From Macrostomum hystrix (taxonomy: Eukaryota > Platyhelminthes > Macrostomidae): 64,000 nucleotides of DNA. The notes under the pieces were generated by a model. The model was not told where the DNA came from. It was given only the letters and a program-made list of their open reading frames with translations, and made no database searches. Below are positions 11,001 to 22,600 of the stretch, one piece after another (position 1 is the first letter of the stretch; each line of letters opens with the position of its first letter). The DNA is taken from assembly GCA_950097015.1 (NCBI GenBank), contig CATNEN010000039.1, forward strand, positions 3,174,001 to 3,238,000, given 5' to 3'. Position numbers and translations under genes: made by a program.

Positions 11001-14000
11001 ACAGGTAAAAGACAGGGACTCTCCTATCCAACAGACAGGGACTCTCCTATCCAACAGACAGGGACTCTCCTATCCAACAGACAGGGACTCTCCTATCCAA
11101 CAGACAGGGACTCTCCTATCCAACAGGGACTCTCTCTCGCCTGCTGAACAGTTGACTTTCCTACCCAACAGGTGACTTTCCTACCCAACAGGTGACTTTC
11201 CTACCCAACAGGTGACTTTCCTACCCAACAGGTGACTTTCCTACCCAACAGGTAACTTTCCTACCCAACAGGGACTCTCACCTATCCAACAGGTGAGAGT
11301 CACCTAATCAAAAGGTAGGGCATTATGTACACTCAGGCATCTCAGTTCCAGCTCACCTGAACAGTAATATAGTCCGGGTCGATGTCCTCCACGGCCACAA
11401 CTGTGTCGTCGCTAAATCTGAGATTAACTTTAATATAGCCCGACTGATTGAAGTGATCGAAATCGCGAGAAATGTGCGCCGTCAGGTAGCGGCCCATCAG
11501 CTGGTCGCCAATGAGCAGCACGGACAGGTTGGTAACGAAGTGGGCTTCGATACTGTCGATGACGACGCTGCTGCTATATCCGACAGTGAAGCTGGCATTG
11601 CCAAGGTGCGGCTCGGACACCGACACCAGGATGCGGCCTTTGCTGACACCCTCCAGGGTGCTGCCCTTCAGTGCTGCCACCTCGCGATCGCTGACCACCA
11701 GTCGGCCGACTGCGTAATGAGTGACGTCCAACAGCTGCTGCTCGGCTGAGGCTGGCGAATCGCCTGGCATCGAGGAGGCGGCTCCGCCGCTGCCGAACTT
11801 CGGAATGGACAGCAACGCGTCAACGCTGCCAGCTTCTTGGCTGCTGCGCATCACAAATCGCGTGAACACCTGGCAGGTGCGAGGGCAAGAGTGCGGTCAG
11901 TGTCATTGAATGTCAGGGGGAGATTGCTTCGGAGATCAACTGAAGGTCAGGAGGGCGGAGGCCAACTGAAGGTCAGGAGGATGGAGGCCAACTGAAGGTC
12001 TGGAGGGTGGAGGCCAACTGAAGGTCTGGAGGGCGGAGGCCAACTGAAGGTCTGGGGGCGTAGGCCAACTGAAGGTCTGGAGGATGGAGGCCAACTGAAG
12101 GTCTGGAGGGCGGAGGCCAACTGAAGGTCAGGAGGATGGAGGCCAACTGAAGGTCTGGAGGGCGGAGGCCAACTGAAGGTCTGGAGGGTGGAGGCCAACT
12201 GAAGGTCAGGAGGGTGGAGGCCAACTGAAGGTCTGGAGGGTGGAGGCCAACTGAAGGTCAGGAGGGTGGAGGCCAACTGAAGGTCTGGGGGGCGTAGGCC
12301 AACTGAAGGTCTGGAGGGCGGAGGCCAACTGAAGGTCAAGAGGCCAGAGATTGCTGTGGCCAACTGAAATAATTTCTTGGATTAAGCCTCACCTGCACCC
12401 TGGCATCCTGAAACTTCTTCCGACACTGGAACCCTCTGCCGCCATCGACTTCTCCACCAAATCGGCGACGCCCAGCACGACGACCGAAGAGACGGCTGCG
12501 TCGTAGGGATACAGCGGTGGATGAGCTAATGCGCAGGTAGGCATAAGAGCCGCCGCTGCTGCCGCCTCCGTGAGCCACAGCCAGCCGGGGCACGCGCCAA
12601 CCCCGGATTCGCTGTAGGCTGGAGTCGGTCAGGGTGACGCGCAGAGGAAACACCGGGTAATAGACGTTGAAGGCGAACTCAACAGTGTGCGAGCGCCACT
12701 TGGCCGTGATGATAGCACCGTCGCCGCCAGACTTTTCAGTGCCATTGAAGTAGACGTATTCGCATCGTTTGCCGACCTTGATGACCTCCTCCTTGCTGTG
12801 ATAACAGTTGGCCGTGTGCACTCGCTCCGGTGTCAGATCGTCGCCAACAGCGTAGAGCCACACCGGGCTGCGGGCGAACTCGCCGGAGATGGCGGCTAGG
12901 TTGAACAGGTCGGCCTCTTTGTAGACGGCCACGAGGCCGCGGACGCCGTCGTACAGGCGGTGCTCGGTGGCGATGGCGGCCTGCTCGTCGGCTAGCCGGG
13001 TGATCCAGTTGCCGCCCCGCTCGGAGGTGTGCTTGACGTACCATTTCAGGCGAACGCGATCTGACAGGTCGATGATGCCAGTCTTAGCGCGAACAAACAC
13101 GGTGCAGATGAGGCTCTTTGTTGACAGCTTGGCATTGTAATACTCATTGCTGATTGTGCCATTCACAATGAGGCTGCGATTCTCGTTGCCGATGGCCCAG
13201 CGGGTCACCCAGTTCTGGCGCTGGTTCAGCAGCACGTGGTCAAAGGCGGCTGCCGATCCAGGCTCGATATGCACCTCCAGGTTGAAGGTGACAATCTTGG
13301 AGAATTCCTTGACTAGGACATCCACCTAGTCAAGGAATCATGAGAAATCATGATACGAGGGATGAATTACTGCCCCTGTAGGAATCAAGGATAACAGCTG
13401 GAGTCTGAACCAGCTGATAGCTGATAACATCTCACTGATAGCTGATAACATCTCACTGATAGCTGATAACATCTCACTGATAGCTGATAACATCTCACTA
13501 ATAGCTGACTAAGCTCACTGATACTGCAACACAGACTCGGCCAGCTCACCTGCAGATCGTTGCCGGGCTTCAGTCGCTGCTCCCGATAGACAACCCGCAG
13601 GTCATTGTCGATCTCTCGCTCAACCTGCCTGGCGGAGATCACTGGCAGGCTGCCTGGCACGCTGCGGGCCTCCTCGTGCAGCCGGATGGCCGAGTGGTCG
13701 GACATGTAGCAGCGAGTGTTGGCGCCCTGCAGGCTCAGGTAGGCATTGTAGGTGGCTTCAACCCGCGAGGGCGAGCCGGTGTACTGGTGCGCGACCGCCG
13801 CCTTCAGACTGACGGTGACAACGCATTCTTGACGGCCGACCGGTATGGAGCAATAGCCGACCTGGGGAAGCGGAGATCAGATTAATTAAATTCTGGATAA
13901 AATCTTTCTTTCTGCCTGCGCCGGCTAGAGGCACACAGGCATACATAAATCAACACGTTCTAAATCAGGGTGTCTGTAACTATCGCGAAAATTCATGACC

Positions 14001-14843
14001 AGTTTACTAAGAGTTAGAGATTTTTACTTTTTAACCAAGCTAATATGTGTTACTGTTTTATCTACATAGGCAACGAGTATAAAAAAAGTTAAAATAACAA
14101 TTTTAGGAGGGCTACGGGCCATGGCACATCATTTGGTGACACTAGACCCACATCCAGCGATGAGGCAATTCGGCCCCTTTCGCTTACTTCTGAGCACACA
14201 TGCACACTGATGCTGTACGCAGACACGCCCACACATCTCATCGTCAGGCAGTGTACACTTCAATGTGCCTTGGAGGTTGGCCCTCAAGGGCGTAAATTGC
14301 ACGACAAGCTCCAAGACTTCTCTGAAGCCCCAAATGAATACACGGCCTCAGTAAAATCATAACACCAACCTCTGTGCTCCCATCTGCCTTGGCCCGGACG
14401 TGCACCTCGAAGCAGACCCGAGCATTGCGATTCAAAGCGGCCGGCTCAGGTGTGGGATCAATGTGAGCCAGCAGGTACAAAGCGGTGTGCGCTCGCGAAC
14501 CTTCTGGCGGCTCCAGGTGAGAACTAATATAGTGCACAGACGGTTGGAAATTCACGTGAGTCAGGTTGATAGCGGCCAGTTGGCTATGCAAGTTGCTCTG
14601 CACATAGTGGGTGGCCGAGAACGGGCCGGAGTCGAGGCGAACCCGCGGGTTCTTGGCCAGGCTGGTGATGACAAACTCGCGCGAATCAACACCATTAGAA
14701 TGGCGCTGCTGCTGCTGGTCCTTGAAGAAGCCGGAGCCGATTGGCTCAACTGAGTACTTCTGGCTGGCAGCAACAATTGCTGGGCCAGAAATTCCTACTA
14801 GAAGCAAAAACCGCACAATGACCAGCTTCATTTTGCCAAGCAT
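8081..14843 (-). CDS. TMEM132: TMEM132 family transmembrane protein, seven exons
   Basis: Minus-strand exons: 14843-14370, 13861-13550, 13325-12393, 11869-11357, 10941-10235, 9924-9271 and 8408-8081. All have GT-AG borders and the phases agree throughout (1307 codons with stop). The start is fixed by an in-frame stop two codons upstream. A signal peptide (hydrophobic VIVRFLLLVGISGPAIVAA) opens the protein. The long ectodomain follows, with the family motif RGWRVP near residue 505 and the conserved stretch after it (FTRFVMRSS). One membrane helix (FVLLAIFCLAVMVFFVNFAV) lies near residues 952-979. The cytoplasmic tail is Gln/Ser-rich with WVWVGLD, and it ends in a conserved-looking YFDHMKE segment. 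Known members are type I surface proteins linked to neural adhesion and the cytoskeleton. The vertebrate paralogue it matches best cannot be told by eye. Introns hold minisatellites and a SINE. Confidence 0.93.
8411..9142. repeat. 26-bp minisatellite in TMEM132 intron 6
   Basis: About 27 units of ctgggagttagtaaccaggt followed by gaggat. Longer variants (ctagtcgtattaccag) recur in a higher-order pattern at about 8545, 8705 and 8935. On the transcribed strand each unit reads GGTTACTAACTCCCAG, a branch-point-like TACTAAC next to an acceptor-like CCCAG. The array runs right up to the true exon 7 acceptor, which itself looks like a diverged unit. Confidence 0.93.
10070..10145. repeat. Short degenerate ~20-bp repeat in TMEM132 intron 5
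   Basis: Three to four imperfect copies of acagtgcgggcgtactt. Confidence 0.6.
11004..11296. repeat. Two adjacent minisatellites in TMEM132 intron 4
   Basis: The same 23-bp and 20-bp arrays as at 786-1078, with the same number and order of units. The first unit read from the donor side contains GGTGAGAG, similar to the intron's own donor. Confidence 0.9.
11942..12345. repeat. 26-bp minisatellite in TMEM132 intron 3
   Basis: About 15 units of aggccaactgaaggtctgga followed by gggtgg. On the transcribed strand each unit contains two acceptor-like strings, ACCTTCAG and CCCTCCAG. Confidence 0.92.
13405..13515. repeat. 21-bp minisatellite in TMEM132 intron 2
   Basis: About five units of tagctgataacatctcactg plus one base. 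On the transcribed strand the unit carries CAGTGAGATG, a donor-like string close to the real donor of this intron. Confidence 0.88.
14104..14350 (-). mobile_element. SINE A, 5'-truncated copy in TMEM132 intron 1
   Basis: Minus-oriented body and 3' end of the SINE seen in full at 27176-27830. They share ttcatttggggc, gtgcaatttacgccct and, near the 3' end, caccaaatgatgtgcca. The tRNA-like head is missing. The element ends about 15 bp from the exon 1 donor. Confidence 0.75.
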
Positions 14844-16632
14844 ATGCTAGTCAACTTCTTATAGTTAAGGGTAATTTGCAGCCTCCCAGCTGATGCTGAC
14901 TGATTTCCTGACCTTTGCAACCTGTCAATTGTTGACCTAGAAGCTGAAAGTTGGCAGTGAGCTATTTGTAATTTTGATCAAAATTTAGCATTAAAATTCG
15001 AGACATTAAAAGTGAATTTTTTTATCTAAACATACTAGCCAATTTTAAATATAAAACTAATTCATCAGTAGCACATAAAAACTATAGCATTAAAATATTT
15101 TTTGTCACAATCAGAACATAGGCTATTGTAAGGAGCTTAACAACAGCATTTTAACACTATATATATGAAAGTTATTTTTTATAGTAAGACTGACCTTAAA
15201 GTTGCTTAACTATAATTAGAAAGTTTTAGCAAATATGGCTAGGGCCTATACCTATATGGTAAATGGTCATTTTGGCCATAGGCATTTAGGCCAAAAGTTG
15301 TTTCGGCCTTACACCATTTTAGCCACAAACCAGTTGGACCCATACTTATTTAAACTCAAAACATTATTATGGCTAATTTCTAGTTTATTTAAGAGTTGTT
15401 AATTTTATTTGATAGCGACAATGGAAAGCATGAGTTTGACTTTTACAATGACAAATAATTTTAAATACATGCTTAAAGTATTTGTGCAGTATAAAAGTAA
15501 TAAAAGAAGATGACTTGGTACACAAAGAATGGTAAAAATGTGAATATTCTGCACCAATGCGAATAGTTCAGTACTGCCATTGAGCACATTTCACTTGCCA
15601 TTATGAGTATTGCCGATGAGTTGGGCTGCAGACTCAAGAAGGCATTTAATGCTGTGAAATCAGCTGCCAATTCGGTAGCATAATATAGCATTATTATGCT
15701 CATTCGGTTTTTTGCCCGAAACAGCTTTTACCCACAGTGGCTAGGGCCGAAACTGCGTATGGACGAAACAACCGGAATTCACCTTTATTATTTGCCTAAA
15801 TGCTGCATTGAAAAAAGTTAATAAACTTTGCATCACTATACTATGCAGCCTATCCTAAATTGTATCCTATAAAAAATATATATTGCTATAGACATAAGCT
15901 TGTAACAAGCTTGTAACAAAATATTTATTAAATCAAAAAACATAAAAATAGGCTTAACCTGATTCTGAATAAGGAATAAGACTTAAGTAGAACCAGAATC
16001 GAAGAGTTCGTAAAGATCAAAGATAGCAAAGTTCGATCAAAATGTTAGAAATTTTAGCACAACTAGAATTTAATATTGTCCAATAGGTACTTTCGTATGG
16101 TATGGTAGGTACTTTCCTGTAGCTGCATGCATAACACAATTCTACCACTTCGTGATCGGCAAAGGCAGAGACTCTGACCCGAAATTACATTTTGTTGGAA
16201 CTTAAACTTAAACTTTTATATGAATGAAAATATTACGCTTTATAAAATGTAAGCTCGCAACTAAAATACCTAGTATTTTTTTCTAAATAATTTTTTTGCT
16301 AACAAAATTCTAAGTTGTCTCTACTTACTGATGAAAAAAGTAAAAAATGTTTTAACGCATGAATATAATTTCAACTTTATTTGTATCCTAGAAATCGTGT
16401 AGGTAAATTCGAGAATCGTTATTTTTCTTGTTTAAATCAAGCCTTGCAGCTTTTCTCAGAGGGTCATTCAAACGAAACATTATTTAATAAAATGATCAAC
16501 TTATATTAGATATGTGCTTGAAAACTGCCTGTTCTCTCTGACTCTTTTTACTGAACATAACACTAAAAAATTACTTAATTCTTAACAGTTACTGTTTCTT
16601 ACTATATTTTTATTGGGAAACATTTGTAGAAT
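14844..16632. promoter_or_regulatory. Head-to-head intergenic region between TMEM132 and RALGAPA
   Basis: About 1.8 kb of AT-rich sequence between two start codons that point away from each other, so both promoters must lie here or be represented here. No TATA box stands out from the AT-rich background. A possible transposon remnant at 15238-15800 carries ggctagggcc at both ends. Confidence 0.5.
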
Positions 16633-19600
16633 ATGTCAATGTTCTCACGACGTCCAAATGATAGGAATCGATTTGACTCCAAACGAGTTACACAAAAGGT
16701 TTTGGAGCACAAAAAGGACAGTGCTACTAGATTAAAGCATCTAAAGAATTTTCTGGGTAAGTTTTTATCATAAATGCATAATTGGCATACTATGCATTAT
16801 TTATAATATAATTCGATAGATGACCTTATTGAGAATTAAAAATGGCTACGAAATAATATCTAAATTTTAATAAATGGTATTATTTGTCATATCAATACAA
16901 TAAATTGCAGCTCAGCCATTGTGTAGAACATTTGTGATTCAAATGTAAGATTTTGTTTTCTTTGCAGCATACATTCTTGAAGTCCTTAATAATTTTTAAC
17001 TATAAACCAGTATTTTTTGGAATGTTATTAATATTTTTTGCTGTATCTAAAAGACAAAAAAGAATTGTCCATTTTTTTATTATTAACAAATCTTATTGTA
17101 GGCATCTAGAATTAAAAAAATAACCTTTAAAATAGGCAGAGCTTATTCCCACGGTCCCGTGCCGATAATTTCAATTTTATCCACACGGATCTGTGCCGAT
17201 AATTTTCTGCTTATCCACATGGCAGCTTGTATGAATAGGTCTACAACTCTTTATATATGCTGGGCTGTTAATTTTAATTTCATCCACATGGAGCCATGCT
17301 GATAATTTTCTGCTTATCCACACACTAGCTTGTATGAATAGGTCTAAAACTCTTTATATAAATATGCCGTGCCGTTAATTTCAATTTTATCCACATGGTT
17401 CTGTTCTTTGAAACAAGGCCCTTTCAGGTTTGAACGTTTTGTTGAACCCTTGAGCCAATAGATCAACAAAGTTGCCAGTGTGTTACGACAGTGTTTTACA
17501 TTTCGACCTACACATTCATTAACCAACATTAATGTCATCCTTTTTAATTATTGTAATAACAACTCACTAAATCTTTTGTCATTGTTATGTGTTTTCATTC
17601 GAATTGTATTGACTTAAAAAGTAAAAAGTCTATCAAAGAAAATCATACGAGTCAACCAGCAGAATTCCAGTCAGCACCAAACTCGTCACATATTATCACA
17701 TATCATTGTTTTTATTTTACACCATGCATTGATAGTGTACACTATACACTACACTCTGAAGCAAAAGCCTTATGCTCAGAGAAGAATAGGTAGGGACTTG
17801 AAAGTAGACCTATTCATACAAGCTGTCATGTGGATAAGCAGAAAATTATCGGCATGGATCCGTGTGGATAAAATTGAAATTATCCGCATGGGACCATGGG
17901 AATAAGCACTTCCTTTAAAATACTGGTAGTTATCTCCAATAACTACCTTTCTACCTCCAACTAGAAGTTTGGGGTTCAATTTCTGGCTCTGCTAAAAGTC
18001 CTTAAGACTATTTGTGTTCTTTAGCATGACACTTAACTCTGCATCAGTTCAATTCACTCCACTTTTAACTGTGTACCAACATTAGCTAGGGTTAAAGGGG
18101 TAAGGCATCTTCAAGTCCATAAACTGAACAGCTATACATAGCCTTCAGATACAAAGACACAAGACAGCATCACGCGGAACTCTTTAGAGCCTAGTCACTA
18201 ACAAAAGCTCTTGACAAGGGCACTCTAGTAGAATCCAGACTATCAGTTTATCATTTACTCAATGTTTCAATATATGATCCACTTTAGTATAGTAATGGAC
18301 TATGTAGTTGTAACAACTTGGTATTTTTTTTGCATAGCTGATGTATATAAAAATTAGCTATACTAAGATTTACACTTTAATAATAATTGCATCTGATAAT
18401 ATGATGTAGCTATTAACTTAGGTAGTTATAAAATTATGAACAGTATATTATCGGCTAGCTATATGCTGGATATATATTTCTACTAAATTTATTTGCTATT
18501 TCTACTTTTGAAATTGATAATGGCAACCCTTTTGAAAGAAATAAAGTTTGTTATAATTATTTTTAACAGCATCCTTGGGCATTGTGTTTGTCAGGATAGG
18601 CTGCAGTGACATGACTAACATTTTTTGCATGAGTAACATTTATTTACACCACAAAACTTTCAACATGTATATTTACTCCATTTAGATAACACCTGCGATG
18701 CTGATGCACAGCAGTTCTTCAAGGCCAATTATTCGCTTATTTTCTACTTATTCTACGATTTCTTCATTCAAGTTGAAGCCGAGCTAAAGCAGCGTGGTGG
18801 GTATTCAGCTCCTTTCACTTATATTATATTGCTAGCTACTGCAATATTATCACGTTTTTACTGAATCTTTTGAAACAAATATTGAAAACAATGTTTTAAC
18901 ACTTTCAGTAAACAAAGCACACAAGGAAGAATTGGAATCTGCAATATGCATCTTCGAGGTAAGTGTACTATTGAAGTCTTGAGGAAAGTTGTAGGGTTGA
19001 AGGACAATCATTTTTTGCCTTTGTGTTGGGCTTGTTTGGTGAAACTCCTCCTTCGGAGGACTTGCGATGACGTATCGACCTACCGCTCTCAGACTTCTCT
19101 TGAATCAAGCGACCTACTTAAAATTGTGTAAGAAATAGATGAAGAAGAAATTGAAACCAATTCGATTTCTGTATCTCCCGCAGAAAATTCTTATCTACCT
19201 GCCCGAGCTCATCCAGCGGCGCTGGCAATTCCATTGTATCGGCCGCCTGCTTTCCAAGCTGCTGCACTCGCAGAACGCCCTGCGGATAAGGAAGGAAGGC
19301 GCCAGATTGTTCATCATGTTCTACCAGATCATGGGCTGCGGTGGAGCGCCGGCACCCGACGAGTGCCACAGAATGTTCGCCGCTTTAGTGCCGCAACTGG
19401 TGGGTGACCTCACTCCTGAGCAATGCCCTCTCTCCGGTGGCACCGGCCGGCCTCCCAGATCGCCGAATAATAGCAGCAGCGGTGTCAGCGATCATCATCA
19501 GGTTGGTTGATAATAATAATAATAATTACAGGAGGGCTGCGGGCAATGGCACACACATTTGGTGACACTACTCCCGCACCCAGCGAGGGAGCAATTCTGC

Positions 19601-22600
19601 CCATTTTGCTGACTCCTGAGCACCCAAGCACACAGATACTGAACGCAGGCACACGCTCACACTGGTGTGTACATCTGTCCTGAGTAGACTGGCCCATTCA
19701 TATCCAGCTGATTGTTCAGGCCCTAAATAGACTGGCCCATCCATCTCGGACAGCTGATTGTTCAGGCCTTGAATAGACCGGCCCATCCATCTCTGACAGC
19801 TGATTATTCAGGCCTTGAATAGACTGGCCCATCCATCTCGGACAGCAGATTATTCAGGCCTTGAATAGACTGGCCCATCCATCTCGGACAGCTGATTATT
19901 CAGGCCTTAAATAGACTGGCCCATCCATCTCGGACAGCTGATTATTCAGGCCTTAAATAGACTGGCCTATCCATCTCGGACAGCTGATTATTCAGGCCTT
20001 GAATAGACTGGCCCATCCATCTCGGACAGCAGATTATTCAGGCCTTGAATAGACTGGCCCATCCATCTCGGACAGCTGATTATTCAGGCCTTAAATAGAC
20101 TGGCCCATCCATCTCGGACAGCTGATTATTCAGGCCTTAAATAGACTGGCCTATCCATCTCGGACAGCTGATTATTCAGGCCTTGAATAGACTGGCCCAT
20201 CCATCTCGGACAGCTGATTATTCAGGCCTTAAATAGACTGGCCCATCCATCTCGGACAGCTGATTATTCAGGCCTTAAATAGACTGGCCTATCCATCTCG
20301 GACAGCTGATTATTCAGGCCTTGAATAGACTGGCCCATCCATCTCGGACAGCAGATTATTCAGGCCTTGAATAGACTGGCCCATCCATCTCGGACAGCTG
20401 ATTATTCAGGCCTTAAATAGACTGGCCCATCCATCTCGGACAGCTGATTATTCAGGCCTTAAATAGACTGGCCTATCCATCTCGGACAGCTGATTATTCA
20501 GGCCTTGAATAGACTGGCCCATCCATCTCGGACAGCTGATTATTCAGGCCTTGAATAGACTGGCCCATCCATCTGTGACAGCTGACTATTCAGACCTTGA
20601 ATAGACTGGCCCATCCATCTCGGACAGCTGATTATTCAGGCCTTGAATAGACCGACCCATCAATCTCGGACAGCTGATTATTCAGGCCTTAAATAGACCG
20701 GCCCATCCATCTCGGACAACTGATTATTCAGGCCTTGAATAGAATGGCCCATCCATCTCTGACAGCTGATTATTCAGGCCTTGAATAGACCGGCCCATCC
20801 ATCTCTGACAGCTGATTATTCAGGCCTTGAATAGACCAGCCCATCCATCTGTGACAGCTGATTATTCAGGCCTTGAATAGACCAGCCCATCCATCTCTGA
20901 CAGCTGATTATTCAGGCCTTGAATAGACCGGCCCATCCATCTCTGACAGCTGATTATTCAGGCCTTGAATAGACCAGCCCATCCATCTGTGACAGCTGAT
21001 TATTCAGGCCTTGAATAGACCAGCCCATCCATCTCGGACAGCTGATTGTTCAGGCCTTGAATAGACCAGCCCATCCATCTCGGACAGCTGATTGTTCAGG
21101 CCTTGAATAGACCAGCCCATCCATCTCGGACAGCTGATTATTCAGGCCTTGAATAGACCGGCCCATCCATCTCGGACAGCTGATTGTTCAGGCCTTGAAT
21201 ATGATTAGATTTGATCATATTCAAATCATATCCAGCTGATTGTTCAGGCCTTGAATATGATTAGATTTGATCATATTCAAATCATATCCAGCTGATTGTT
21301 CAGGCCCTGAGTATACTTATCAGTTCATTCTGCAGGCCGGTGGCGGTGGTGTCAACCCCGTGGAGCTGAGCCCCATCTTGTCCAAGACCTCGGCGCAGGA
21401 GGCGGAGACCATCAAGGACCAAACTGAGGACCTGCTGGACCATCTGCTGATGTGCATTGTTAGCGAGACGCACAAGATCCAATGGGAAGCGAACTGCTCC
21501 CAGCAGCACAGGGAGTGCTTCGCCTACCTGTTTCGCAAATTCCAGCGCTACTACCTTGACGCTCTGTTTCCCCGTCTGTGCCGGCAGTTCAGCATCTACG
21601 ATAGCCGGCAGAGGACCATCGCCGAGGTTGAAAACTGGAGCCGGGTGTTCGCTGAGAATGGCAAGGCCGGTGAGGTGAGAACTCACCAGCCCTCATTGTA
21701 TCCGTACCAGACTGTGCTGCTCAACTGGCTCACTAGATTCGTCATTGTGCACAAGGAGGAGGCAGCAGGCCGCGAGGGGTGAGGAATTCTGCGATTTCTT
21801 CATTTTTTATAGGAGAATTAAATGCCATAATTCGTATGGGATTTCTTGGTCCCAGTAAAACTGTATTATTGATTTGTTTTCAATCGCATTCAGCAAGCCG
21901 TCGCAGGACAAGGAGCAGGCTGCCGCAGCTTCAGCCGCCGGCGGAGTCTCGGTGGGTGCCGGCGCAGCAGCATTAGGTGCAGCGCTGTCCACCTCCGGCA
22001 CTTCCGCCACCGCCGCCAACGCCACCACGGCCGGCGCTGATCATGCTTCCTCCGCAGCCGCTTCTGGCGCGGCCACGGCTGGCCCAGTGGCCAGCGGCTC
22101 GGCTGTTTCGTCTACGTCGGCCGTGGCGGCGGTGGCGTCGACGGCGGCCTCTAGCGCAGCCACGGCGTCGGCGCCGGTGGCAGCGTCGGATGCAGCGACC
22201 GGAGCCGAGTCGGCCGGGCCCGATCACGCAGCCGATGCGGCAGCTGCTGCAGCTGTGGCCTCAGCTGTGCTGCTTCAAGATGAAGTACCTGGCAGCAACG
22301 CCAGCACTCTGTCTAGCCAGAACACGAACAATTCGGATCCCAATGACCCAGCTGCTGGCAACGCCTCGGCCTCCATGCAGCACCGCTATACCGACATCCA
22401 GATAGCCAACGTGCGCTCAGTTCTTTATAGCAAACGGGCAAGCGTTAATCTCATCCACGAATTATTTAGACAGGCCCTTCTATTCCCTATTGAGTTCTAC
22501 CCCACCATTCGATCGGTTGTCAATGCCTACGACAGCTGGTTTACGGCCAAGGGTTCCAAGCGGCCGGCGTTCATGCTAGAGCCACCGTTTCAGCCTTCTG

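Noticed and set aside
15238-15800. hAT-type transposon remnant
   Set aside because: ggctagggcc is present at both ends and a palindrome lies near 15680, but no clear terminal inverted repeats or target-site duplication could be defined.
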